From: Rhizophlyctis rosea
Lineage: Eukaryota; Chytridiomycota; Chytridiomycetes; Rhizophlyctidales; Rhizophlyctidaceae
Length of the DNA: 11,139 nucleotides
Direction: 5' to 3'
NCBI GenBank assembly: GCA_027596075.1
Contig: JADGJC010000534.1
Location: forward strand, 4,590-15,728
Shown here: positions 1-8,994 of the stretch, piece after piece
Numbering within the stretch: position 1 is the stretch's first letter
Layout: the number at the start of each line of letters is the position of its first letter
Translations under genes and position numbers: made by a program
The notes under the pieces: model-generated
Database searches by the model: none
Told to the model about the DNA's origin: nothing
Seen by the model: only the letters and a program-made list of their open reading frames with translations

Positions 1-1836
1 CTATTCCCTGTTCGGATTCGCCGGGATCTAATACAATTGCTCGGCCCGCTGTACGTTACTCGATGCCATATAGAACATCAAGTGATAGACAGTGGCAAAA
101 AGCAGGGCCAGGGTAGGCGGTTTACAACCAAGTGAGCTGAGATCTGCTATCAGGTACGGAGGCAACAGGTACGGAAGCAACGAAATTCATTTCATTAAAA
201 TATCATTCTTGATTGTTCAGACCCTGAACCAGCAGACACAAACATGAAATCTCTTTAACACTGTTTTATATTTAAATCGATGTGTGACATTGCCGAAAAA
301 ACGATCAAATACACCTTGAGCAAACATGGATAGGCACTGATTGTCGCGCCATGCACTCCCCGGAACACCAAGTGGACCTCATAGCCAACTTCTTCCTGCA
401 GCGGATACTAATGACTGCTCACATCTACAGAGTAATAGATGAGAGAGAAAAGCTGAGAAAAATCAACCAGCGCAAGAAGGAGCTCAACTCATATGCAGCG
501 CATCTATTCCACAGAAAAAAGAGGAAAACAGGAAGACACGACTGAGTGAATGGTTTCGGACACAATAGCATTACTCAACAATGCCAGCCCCTTCGCACAC
601 AAAATATGCCAAGCCTGGACGCCGGCAAAGGTTCAGAGTGGAGTGATTTGTCTATGAACTATATCACCCTCCCAATCAATTTTTGAGAGAAAGTCCAAAT
701 ATGTTCGGTGTTGATAGGTATCATCATGACCGGCCAGGCTTACGTGTGTGAAGGGGCTTGGCACCTCGACAAGATCTTTGAAAGCAGACGTACATACCTT
801 TTGAAGATGCGGCTGTGATCATGGTCGACACTTCGGATTCCGTGCAAAGCGAAGATAATTTCTCAGTGCCAAAAGGCTATTTCTGATGCATCAACCATGC
901 TACACCCTGATATCTCGAAATCCCGACTTTTCAAGAAAGTTGCAGACCTCCGACATCGCGAACGTACACTAGTTCAGCACGAAGCTGAGCACAACTCTCA
1001 GTCCCAAAGTCCACGTCCACCACTTTCGCCAAGTGTACCAGTGGACGTATGACGTGCGCAGCTCCATAGGTCTGTAGCAGTCATGGAAATAGTCGGTCAG
1101 CACTGAGAGCCTGAGAGTTGATTGGAGGCATGAAGAGATCAAAAACTTCAAACAGATCAGAGAGGCCAGGAACTTGGAAGAAAACAAAAACAGAACACGA
1201 GATAGGTATGTGACACCGCATGAGTCACCTCGATCGATTTTGATGAAACATCTGATGGCGTTTAGGGCAGGGACCCATGGCCTTGGTCGCTCTTGTTTCG
1301 CCCCACAACTCACCCACGGTATTATTACGTGTAGTGTAGTCTACTATCATACTTTGTATACGAGCAGGGCGAGGTTACTGGGCCACACGCGTACTATCCC
1401 CCCCCCATACAACAAGTACACTCGCACGGCACTATGTTACATACAGCCCCGACTGCAGATAGTGGAAAGTACTGGGTCACCAGTGCGCCCGGCCACACTC
1501 AGTACACTCAGCCCGTCACTCTGAGCTAGATCCCGCGCCAGTGTGCAGGAATAAACACGTGAAAGAGACGGGCATAGTGGTACTATTGGTGGGAAAGTGG
1601 GAAAGAGGAAAGACGCACTCAGTATCCAAAGTATCACTCTGGCAAAGTGAGTGACTTGGCTTGCTGATATTTGCACTCTTGAGACCGTGGGAAACCTGGT
1701 CGCACCTTGTCATCTTCATCTGCAGGCGGACAAGATCCACTCTTGTCATCAGATAGTGTAGGTGACTCTCGGCGAAATTGACTACAGAAACGCAAACACT
1801 TGCTGGCACGACGTTTTTCCCAGTGATCTCGACAAC
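1..1836. other. Gene-poor upstream region and 5' leader of the YTH gene
   Basis: I see no convincing protein or RNA gene here. Open frames are short, overlap on both strands and resemble no family I know. Visible items are a two-copy 15-base tandem repeat at 151-180 and a run of nine C at 1398-1406. On the + strand there is no ATG from 1437 to 1836, about 400 bases, which suits a 5' leader of the YTH gene and supports ATG 1837 as its start. No clear TATA box was found near that start. Confidence 0.5.
151..180. repeat. 15-base tandem duplication
   Basis: Two adjacent 15-base units (151-165 and 166-180), each beginning CAGGTACGG, differ at one base (G in the first, A in the second). It lies in non-coding sequence. 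No further copies were noticed in the window. Confidence 0.85.
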
Positions 1837-4575
1837 ATGCATAACCCCACCTTCCCCTTCCATCCCAACTCTGATTCCTCATCCTCGATGCCTTTCCCAC
1901 CAACGAACGGTACCACCGATACGAGTCTGCCTCTTTTCCAGGTCTCACACCCAGACCAGATAGATAGTACGTCCACCCAACCAGTCATGCACACCAACAC
2001 CATGCCCTACCCCGCCAGTCACTTCTACAACCGTCCATACGACCCGACAGCCAGCACCACGACGAGCTCGATGAACAATTCCATCAGGAGGTCGTCCTTG
2101 CCTGCCCTGAGGGAAGGAGCGGTCTGGGAACAGACCGACATGGCACAGGATAGGGCTGCTAATCCGGTTGAGCAACGTCAATTGGACAATATGGAAATGG
2201 CAGGGAATGCGGGTTGGACGGGCAATCCGACAGGCGCGCCGCACAGTTTCCCTGTGGGTCCGACTGGTAGTTTGATGGCTGACGGCGGTGGGTCATTGGG
2301 AACGTGGACGGACAATCCCACAGGCGCGCAGCAGAGTTTCCCTGTGGGTCCGACTGGTGGTTTGATGGCTGACGGCGGTGGGTCATTGGGAACGATGAGG
2401 GACAACCCGACGGGCGCACAGCAGAGCTTCGTTGGAGGGCCAATCGGCGGTTTGATGATTGGCGGCGGTGACGGCGGTGGGTCATCGGGAACGTGGAACA
2501 ATGACGGACTGGGGGGTTTGGTTGGTGGGCGTGCGGATATCGGCGGTGTTCGTGGACTCCAGTTGAATCAAAGGAGATATTCGACAGGGACACAAGGACC
2601 TTCCTCGCTCTATCCCACCAGCACTTGGAACCCCACTGCTGCTCTATTCTCCATGACGCCTGACGCTTCGGAAAGCGGCCCCTTCGCCGCCGCACCTCCT
2701 CGATACCCGTCCATCCCCAAAGATCTTTTCGAAGCACCGACCGTTCACCGAAACGGCCACAACCGCAGCTGGGAGCCGTTCCAGCAGCAACAGTCAACAT
2801 CCAGCACTCGCCAGTCACAGCAAGATCTCCTCGCCGCCCTTCATCTCCTTCCAGATGAGCGTCGTTCGACTCCTCCCTTCCGTCACACACTCCCGCGATC
2901 TTCCTCACCCCGCGATCATCCGTACAATCTTCATCCTCACCCGCAACAACCAACGGCGCTCGACAGACGCCCGAGCCTGATGGACCAAGGACCCCGCCAT
3001 CCAAGTCCAGACATCAGACCCCACTCGCATCTTCGAAGCGGTTCCGACGGAAGCATCATCCCCTCCAAAACATGGGGCGGCTTCAACTTCCCCTCGCACG
3101 ACCGCCCGCGTCCGCAAAACAAGCTCATGACGCCCTACGAGCGGTCATTGCTCATGCCGCAAGGTCCGCGGGATGACGGTCCGATGGCTTTCCCGCCACC
3201 GCTTGAGAGGAAGAAAGAATGGGGTGGAGATGGCGTTGGACGTCTTGGGATTGGAGATCTTGGTTTGGGAGATGGGAGTGAGAGGAATGAAGGGTTCAAG
3301 TCGGCGGTGGACGATGCTGTGAAGCTTTTGTGGGATGATAATGAGGGTAGGAAGGAGAAATTGCCAGGTATACCAATGAATGATATTGATTACATGGAAA
3401 TTGCCCGCATCTGATATATATCTCGAACTCCTACACAGGCTACACAACCCCCATCCCCCTCCACCGTCGAACTGACTCCCTCCCCACCTACACCTCCCCC
3501 ACCAACACCGCACCCACAACACCAACCACAACCCGTCCACCCACCTGGCCCTCCACAAACTACCCCGCACCCATCCTCGGCGACCTCCCCTCCGACATTG
3601 CCGTGAATTTGGAAAATTGGGACGCTGGCCTGGGGAGTTTCCTGAGGGGTGCGCAAGAAGGCTTGGCGATGCAGGAAGAGCAGATGGCGATGGGAGAGCA
3701 ACGGAGGAAGAACGAGGAGGAGGAGAGGGAGAAGAGGAGGAAGGTTAGGGAGATGATGGATGCTAGGGGGTTGAATCCGAGTGTGTTTGATTGTCGGCCG
3801 GTGCATGTAGGTGTTCTTTTGAGTTTTGCGTTGGCGGATTATTTTCCTTGCTTTTCAGTGCCTTGTACCGATGCCATCCCTCAAAAGCTTTACTAAAACC
3901 CCTTTTCCCAATCTCTCCCCTCACCAACCCAGGCCCGCTACTTCGTCATAAAATCCTTCACAGAAGACGACGTCCACAAATCCCTCAAATACAACATCTG
4001 GTCCTCCACGGAAATCGGCAACCGGCGTCTCAACAATGCTTTCCTCTCCTCTTCCCTTCCATCTTCATCCCCATCCTCTCCCTCGCGGTACCCAATTTAC
4101 CTCTTCTTCTCCGTCAACGCCTCAGGCCACTTCTGCGGCGTGGCGGAGATGACTACGAAAGTCGATTATGATCGGAGTAGTAGTGTGTGGAGTGATGAGG
4201 GACGGTGGAAGGGCGTGTTTGGGGTTCGGTGGATTTTCGTGAAGGATGTGCCGAATGTTGTTTTGAGAGGGTTGAGAGTTCCGTAAGTGCAGCTCATATC
4301 ATTATTTTTTTGCTATTTCTTTTCGTCCCATAACTTGAGTTCTTTTTGATCGCTACAGAGCAAACGAAAATAAGCCTGTTACGAATTCGAGGGATACGCA
4401 GGAGTTGCCAGCTGACGTCGGGAGAGAAATGTTGACTATCTTTCTGAACTACCGGCCGAGGACGTGTCTTTTCAATGATTGGTGTTGGTATGAGGAGAGG
4501 GAGGTTGAGTTGGGTGAGGGCAGGAGGAGGGGGAGTGTTGGTGGTAGTGGTGGGGAAATGGGAAAGCAGCAGTGA
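1837..4575 (+). CDS. YTH-domain m6A reader, YTHDF-like, four exons, 821 aa
   Basis: Exons are 1837-3367, 3439-3806, 3933-4282 and 4359-4575. The introns are GT-AG, 71, 126 and 76 bases, and all joins keep frame. The protein should bind N6-methyladenosine in mRNA and act in the cytoplasm, as YTHDF proteins do in regulating decay or translation. Residues 1-566 are low-complexity (P, S, G, N, Q), as in YTHDF N-termini, with a tandem repeat at about 130-220. About 588-618 is a charged E/R/K helix. The YTH domain runs from about 634 (ARYFVIKSF) to 795 and is complete, with family motifs [16 protein letters not shown] and [10 protein letters not shown] and the closing [14 protein letters not shown]. 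The three tryptophans of the m6A cage correspond to W656, W719 and W725. Two small differences from animal YTHDF are a Ser/Pro-rich loop at about 672-685 and one extra residue between W719 and W725. ATG 1837 has A at -3 and is the first ATG for 400 bases; the same frame is open upstream to 1762 without an ATG. Confidence 0.93.
2224..2496 (+). repeat. In-frame 90-base minisatellite in YTH exon 1
   Basis: Three consecutive units start at 2224, 2314 and 2404, each encoding a block of the type [31 protein letters not shown] (residues about 130-220). Units 1 and 2 are nearly identical in DNA, with roughly seven differences over 90 bases including at silent sites, which suggests recent duplication or conversion. 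Unit 3 is more diverged and about nine bases longer, from an internal repeat of a GGCGGTGAC-type motif. The blocks add Gly- and Pro-containing disordered sequence well away from the YTH domain. Confidence 0.9.
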
Positions 4576-4930
4576 GTGTGGGACGTTTGGGGGTTGTTGA
4601 CGAATGGTGGTGGAGTGGTATGATGAGGGGTCTCTGTTTCTGGCGTGCTTGCGCGGGTTCTTGTGGAATGGGTCTTGCTCAGGACGTTTTTCTTAGTCCT
4701 TAGGAAATGGACTGAGCAGTTCGGCCTTTGTCCTTCGTCTTGCTGTGTCTTTCGTTGCATAGGTTGTAGTCTTATGTGTATGTAGCATTTCGTTGTAGCT
4801 GTTGCGTTTTCTTAGCGGGTCGCTTTCTTTAGTGTATATCTTGTGTTGTTCTTAGCGCCGACCCCCTTTTCTTGTGCAGTCTTACCCTTCTTTCATTTGC
4901 ATATATCTTTTTTTGTTTTTTCTTGGCTGA

Positions 4931-4938
4931 TGTAAATA
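4931..4938 (+). promoter_or_regulatory. Candidate Pumilio/PUF element in YTH 3' UTR
   Basis: TGTAAATA matches the UGUANAUA consensus bound by eight-repeat PUF proteins. It lies about 355 bases after the YTH stop on the sense strand, so it counts only if the 3' UTR extends that far. An 8-mer with one free base is expected by chance about once in 16 kb per strand, so this is suggestive only. Confidence 0.3.
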
Positions 4939-4988
4939 GCAATGTGCATTTCCCCATCCTCGTTTCCGTTGCGGGTCTGATATCAGAT

Positions 4989-4994
4989 TTTATT
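4989..4994 (-). terminator. Candidate AATAAA polyadenylation signal for the stress-protein gene
   Basis: The minus strand reads AATAAA about 127 bases downstream of the stop codon at 5121-5123. Distance and strand suit the 3' end of that gene. Fungal signals are loose and the region is A/T-rich, so chance is possible. Confidence 0.35.
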
Positions 4995-5120
4995 ACTTTC
5001 TCAACATTGTGCCCAAAGATATACCAAATTTTACATTTCGCTAAACGACAAGAATGCAAAAACCACCACCAAATATAACATCAAATCCCCTCACTCCTCC
5101 CCCTCCCCTTCACCAAACCC

Positions 5121-6410
5121 TCACACTCCAACACCCAACCCCGACCCCGCAACTGGCACAGGGATGCGGATCTTGCTTTGAGCGGCTTGACCCGCGGCGC
5201 GGAGGGCATCAGTATCAGTTTGGGATTGTTTCGTGGAGAGAGTATCTGTCGAAGTTTGAGCGGATGTCGCCGTCGAAGTAGAAGAATCTTTTATAATTAT
5301 GACTGGACATGATAGGTTATGGATGCAGTAGTCTGAGGAAAGGGTTTGCGGTTAAGTAAACTACTTTGGCAAAGAGGGCAATAGAGAATAGAGGGAAGAG
5401 ATAGAGACGTACCAGAGACACTTCCCAACATGGCTCTGCGGAATGCGCCCATGCCACGACTGCCGAGAATGACGATGTCGGCGTTTACTTCGTGAGATTT
5501 GCGGACGATTTCGTTGCGGGGGTCGCCGCGGAGGGCGATGGCTTTGACTGCGATCTGTGGGGTGGGGTGAGCGTTGGGAGGGTGGGGAGAGAAGGTGGGG
5601 AGGGGTGGGGGTGGGTGGGACCGAGGACAGGGGTGGTATTGGGAGAGAACAAGGCTAGGGGTGGGGGTGGAGGAGAACGAGGAGAGGGGTGGGGGTGGGG
5701 TCGGGGGTATGGGGTGGGACTTACGTTTTTGTTTCTGGCGATTGCGGAGTAATGGTGGAGGATTTTGTGGGATTCTTCGCGGCTCTGTTCGGTCAAAAAA
5801 GATGCAGCATGATCAAACTATTAGCTTTCTGTATTCCATGAAGCACCACTCGGATGATGGACACTCAATTTGCACTCCCCCACCCATATCCATCACGCCG
5901 TCTCACCTTCTGATCCATATCAGCAAAGTAATCTACCGCAAAGAAAAAAACACGTCAGATCTCCCATCATCCATTCAACAACGAAACCTCAACCCCCACC
6001 TCCACCACTCACCAGAATAATCCATATAAGCACCCCCAAAAGGCCCCGGCACAACCGTCGCAGCACGAACATTCAACAGAACCAACAGATCCCTTTTTGC
6101 ATCGATAAAGTTGTCGAGTGCCCATGTGAAGGCCTTGTCCCCATTCGCTGTCATATCACAACCAAAACATCAATCAATCAATTGATTATTCGGCAACTCT
6201 GCACAATATCCCATTCGCATCATGTTAGGTGTACGACTTACCAGAATGATCAACAGCAACAACAACAACCCTCGTGATTTTGACCTCCCCGTCGGCGGCA
6301 CCGACAGCGTCGCTGGGGTGGTGGGCGACGACTTCGCTTCTGCGGCGTTGGTCGGTGGTTTGGTTGTTTTGGGCGGGTGCGGAGGTTGGGTCGGAGGGGA
6401 CTGGTGCCAT
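5121..6410 (-). CDS. Universal stress protein (UspA fold), six exons, 247 aa
   Basis: In transcript order the exons are 6410-6242, 6147-6013, 5932-5907, 5784-5725, 5554-5413 and 5332-5121. All introns are GT-AG (94, 80, 122, 170 and 80 bases) and the frame is unbroken. The protein is a small Rossmann-like nucleotide-binding stress protein. Residues 1-44 are a polar leader. Strand 1 is ITRVVVVAVDHS (45-56), with the conserved Asp at 54. The ATP-binding signature G-2X-G-9X-G-S is complete at G161, G164, G174 and S175, followed by a conserved tail with CPVIIIK ending near 192. The last 55 residues are Ser/Thr/Ala/Gln-rich and end in small residues. ATG 6410 has A at -3 and G at +4, with a TATATCATA-like sequence about 35 bases upstream. 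The intact motif implies ATP binding rather than the non-binding UspA subtype. Its exact role is unknown, as is usual for fungal members. Confidence 0.94.
5597..5718 (+). other. Clustered G-runs (G-quadruplex potential) inside stress-protein intron 4
   Basis: The + strand, which is the template strand of this minus-strand gene, carries two dense blocks of G-runs. At 5597-5619 five runs of three to five G are split by single bases. At 5686-5718 six runs of three to five G are split by one to three bases. Both satisfy the usual G3+N1-7 quadruplex rule. The intron RNA is correspondingly C-rich. The intron (5555-5724, 170 bases) is the longest in the window. Confidence 0.75.
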
Positions 6411-6495
6411 TTTTTGGTGATTTGATTGGTATATGTGGTATGATATAGGGGACGATTGCAGCGAAAGATTCTTGAGCGGTGGTAGAGAGGGACAG

Positions 6496-6518
6496 TGGAG
6501 TGAAATAATGGAGTGAAA
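6496..6518. repeat. TGGAGTGAAA direct repeat upstream of the stress-protein gene
   Basis: TGGAGTGAAA occurs at 6496-6505 and again at 6509-6518, a 13-base period (TTTCACTCCA on the gene's strand). It is 86 to 108 bases upstream of the stress-protein ATG, a place where activator sites are common. No binding factor is identified. Confidence 0.6.
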
Positions 6519-6676
6519 AGTAAGAATTGGCCGTGGAAGAAGGCCGTACGGGGGGGGACAGCTTTGTGGGTGGGTGAAGACGGCTGTTTGTTTACGAAGT
6601 TGAGTGGGCATTGGGCAAGAATGGGCTGGGCCCTGAATGGGATCCATCATCCAGGGACCCCCTCCGAGACCCGCGC

Positions 6677-6831
6677 GTCAAAATGCATTGGGGGGTGTCA
6701 ACAGAGTGACAGAGATGTACTACATACATCGGGGAGACACCAACCGGGTTTCAGTGACCGAGTCAAAGCAGTTGACCATAAAGTCAATTACAGCGTGACG
6801 TATAGTGGGCCAAGCGCGATGGCCTGACTCA
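6677..6831. promoter_or_regulatory. Cluster of TGAC/GTCA half-sites, possible bZIP binding region
   Basis: Nine TGAC or GTCA tetramers occur in about 150 bases (6677, 6697, 6707, 6755, 6762, 6773, 6783, 6796 and 6825), against about one expected by chance. Six of them pair as inverted repeats: TGTCA-6-TGACA (6696-6711), TGAC-3-GTCA (6755-6765) and TTGAC-6-GTCAA (6772-6787). TGACTCA at 6825-6831 is the exact AP-1/Gcn4 core. TGACGTA at 6796 resembles a CRE/ATF half-site, and ACGTCA recurs at 7098-7103. In fungi such sites serve bZIP stress and amino-acid-starvation regulators, which would suit the stress-protein gene. Confidence 0.45.
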
Positions 6832-7361
6832 TTTTACATCAACGACAGACCCCTTTGTAACAAGTTTTGCCTTGAAACCCACCATGCCAGTATGGACGGG
6901 ATCGTCTCGTTATGTTCTGACATGCGAACGCCGAAACATCGACTTTCCCATCGAATGGCTTCCAAATGAATCGGTACAAACACAAACTTCGCAACAAATG
7001 GGAATATGTACAATGAGTAGATGTCCATATGTGGGCGCACAGAACCATTTTACGGCATGTTTCAGGCTGAGTGAACCAAACGCGCCCCCGTCATTACACG
7101 TCACAATTCACAAAAAGGTCCCCATCCAAAACACACCCTGAGGCAGCGAATGGTGGCAAGAGGCGCTGTATATGCTGATAGATAGCACGCGCCTTGTTGG
7201 GGCAGTTGAAAGACACCGTCGTTTACCTTCCCTAGTTACCGAACAGACCGCCGTTTTCAAAAGCGCGACAAACGCTTGCTTGCACCAAAGTATCTACACC
7301 CACCAAACCCCTCACTCAAAAACCTTCAACACACACACCACCCTCCCCCCCATCACAACCC

Positions 7362-8660
7362 ATGGCAACCCTCCAAACCCTCCCAGACCTCCTCATCCCC
7401 ATATTCGCCCTTCCCACCCTTTCCGTAAAAGACCTCCTCGTGTGTGAACAAGTCTGCAAGCAATGGTGTTGCATCACCCGCACCAACGACGCCCGGATCT
7501 GGAAGCCAAAGCTCATTGCCGCGTTCCCAGACGGTTGTCATCCGGTTCCGTGGGGTAGCGAAAGTTGGCGGGATGTTGGGATAGCTTGGTGGGCTTGGAG
7601 TCGACCATGGCCGAATGATGGGAAGGTGGAAGTCATTGAATCTGGGAGACTGGACGTGCTGGCAGCTGGGGAGACCTTGAAGCGGCGGGAAAATGGAGTA
7701 GTGAGAGACTTGATCTGGAGCGGTCCCATCAACCTCTATCGTCACCCAAACAGTCCACACTACTGGACAAACGGTGTGCATCCCAATGGTCAAACAATTC
7801 TGTTCGTGGGAAGGTCTGGCGCTTCACTGGATACCATATTTGAGGAAACCACAGCCCGTCCCCTAACCGACATATCACACATCCCGCACGTCCGCACCAG
7901 CATCCTGGCGCGCAGACCCACCGCCGCCAAATCCTCGCAATTCGAAAATTGGGATACCGGCAATTCCATCACGAGCCCATACATTCCACAACATCGCTCG
8001 GAAATACTCCAACTCGTCCACACCCACGTCCTTACGAAAAGCCAAATTGTCCCACTGAACAACCACCACCCACAACCTCCCACCCTTCCGGCTGATATAC
8101 GTCTACGCCAGCAAGTCACCTGCAACAACAGCACCATAGCTTACATCATAATGGACGACGACTTCAACCAAACCCTCCATCTCACCCTCATTCGCATCGT
8201 CGGATGGAAAACGCTGATATCCCGCAGCCTCCCACATTCCGAACAGTCCTCCATCTGGGCCGATCAAAACGGTCTACCTATATTGCAACTCAGCCGCTTC
8301 AACCTCTTTATACAATGGGGTAGGGACTTATGGGTCTTGGATATGGAGGGAAATCACTTGTACACCTTACAGTTGCCCATCCTGCACGAGGGGTGGGACC
8401 GTTGTAGAATCCGCATTCCGGATATTGATAGTTGCATTATTACGCAACACGTCGGGCGCACTACAAAGTTCCTTGTCTTTGATCCGAAGACACGGAAAGG
8501 GTACTGTCATGAGTTGGACATGGATCGGGGGGATGAGGGAGATGCGGAAAATCGGGGAAGAGGGTATTACTTTGCATTGAATGAATATGCCGTTGATGAG
8601 AGTGGGAAGAGGACGGGAGCTGCTGGCAGGTGCCGGCTGTATTGGCGGTCGATGGAGTAA
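7362..8660 (+). CDS. F-box domain protein, intronless, 432 aa
   Basis: One uninterrupted frame runs from ATG 7362 (G at +4) to TAA. Residues about 5-45 form an F-box: LPDLLIPIFALPTLSVKDLL, then CEQVCKQW, with the Leu-Pro start, the hydrophobic spacing and the Val-Cys-Lys-x-Trp helix typical of the family. F-boxes bind Skp1 and place the rest of the protein as a substrate receptor in an SCF ubiquitin ligase. A Trp-rich stretch (W-rich between about 65 and 85, such as AWWAWSRPW) follows. The remaining 340 residues show no WD40, leucine-rich or Kelch repeat that I can recognise, though alternating hydrophobic strands with phrases such as LWVLDMEG near the C-terminus could be an irregular beta-propeller. 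The substrate is unknown. This start is preferred because no other ATG occurs in the preceding 187 bases. It converges on the NmrA-like relic downstream. Confidence 0.82.
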   Translation: MATLQTLPDLLIPIFALPTLSVKDLLVCEQVCKQWCCITRTNDARIWKPKLIAAFPDGCHPVPWGSESWRDVGIAWWAWSRPWPNDGKVEVIESGRLDVLAAGETLKRRENGVVRDLIWSGPINLYRHPNSPHYWTNGVHPNGQTILFVGRSGASLDTIFEETTARPLTDISHIPHVRTSILARRPTAAKSSQFENWDTGNSITSPYIPQHRSEILQLVHTHVLTKSQIVPLNNHHPQPPTLPADIRLRQQVTCNNSTIAYIIMDDDFNQTLHLTLIRIVGWKTLISRSLPHSEQSSIWADQNGLPILQLSRFNLFIQWGRDLWVLDMEGNHLYTLQLPILHEGWDRCRIRIPDIDSCIITQHVGRTTKFLVFDPKTRKGYCHELDMDRGDEGDAENRGRGYYFALNEYAVDESGKRTGAAGRCRLYWRSME

Positions 8661-8994
8661 AGGTAGCAGCTCTAGCAGGAGAGCAGGCTGCAGGGAGGGC
8701 AGAAGTGAGCGAAGGTCAGCGCGCGATTTACGTAAAAGTCCGATTGTATTCAGGTACAGCACGCATCAGCTCCGCAGGGTAAGATAAAGCTACCAAAACT
8801 GATATGATTTTTCATTGCATCAACCGGCCCGAGTGCAAAGTTGAATCTGAATCTGGTCATCTTTTACATCCATATGAACACACATTCCAATGAGCCTGTT
8901 TGAGAACAGAACCCCACACCAATCATGATTAGCACTTCATGAGTATTCCTCCTCACGTGCCGTTATGTCATTCCCGACAGCTCCTCCCGTCCAT
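8661..8994. other. 3' intergenic stretch between F-box gene and NmrA-like relic
   Basis: These 334 bases separate two convergent stop codons and should hold both 3' untranslated regions. I see no gene, clear AATAAA or strong hairpin. Short open frames that run into it are antisense or out-of-frame shadows. Confidence 0.5.

Larger units (their letters stand above)
4576..5120. other. Shared 3' intergenic region of two convergent genes
   Basis: This 545-base stretch separates the YTH stop (4575, +) from the universal stress protein stop (5121, -). It should contain both 3' untranslated regions and both polyadenylation sites. It is T-rich on the + strand from about 4740 to 5000 and C-rich from about 5070. 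I see no gene in it. A TGTAAATA element and a minus-strand AATAAA are listed separately. Confidence 0.6.
6411..7361. promoter_or_regulatory. Divergent intergenic promoter region, stress protein (-) and F-box gene (+)
   Basis: About 950 bases separate two outward-facing start codons, so both promoters should lie here. The stress-protein side has a TATATCATA-like box close to its ATG and a 13-base direct repeat at 6496-6518. The middle has a cluster of TGAC/GTCA motifs. On the F-box side there is a TATA-like TGTATATG near 7168 and a C/A-rich leader, with no ATG between about 7175 and 7361. Short open frames here look like no known protein. Confidence 0.6.

Noticed and set aside
1..40. Possible tRNA T-arm from a GTTCGGATTCGCC-like string
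   Set aside because: No acceptor, D-arm or anticodon arm could be paired on either strand, and the loop does not match the T-loop consensus.
351..545. 64-residue open frame starting MHSPEHQVDL with a basic, helical C-terminal half
   Set aside because: It has an ATG and helix-like composition, but no family resemblance, no supporting splice structure and no neighbouring gene context. A frame this short is expected by chance.
969..1948. Several overlapping open frames of 79-116 residues on both strands
   Set aside because: They overlap one another, match no known family, and those past 1837 are antisense to the YTH exon.
2159..3004. 281-residue minus-strand open frame opposite YTH exon 1
   Set aside because: It is the antisense shadow of the repeat-containing, Gly/Pro-rich coding region, and its internal repeats mirror the sense repeats.
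3418..3438. The YTH gene ending at the in-frame TGA at 3412-3414
   Set aside because: That stop lies inside a 71-base GT-AG intron (3368-3438). Removing it restores a frame that reaches a full YTH domain.
5054..5281. Plus-strand 75-residue open frame with Pro-rich start
   Set aside because: It is antisense to the last stress-protein exon and its 3' flank, and it resembles no known protein.
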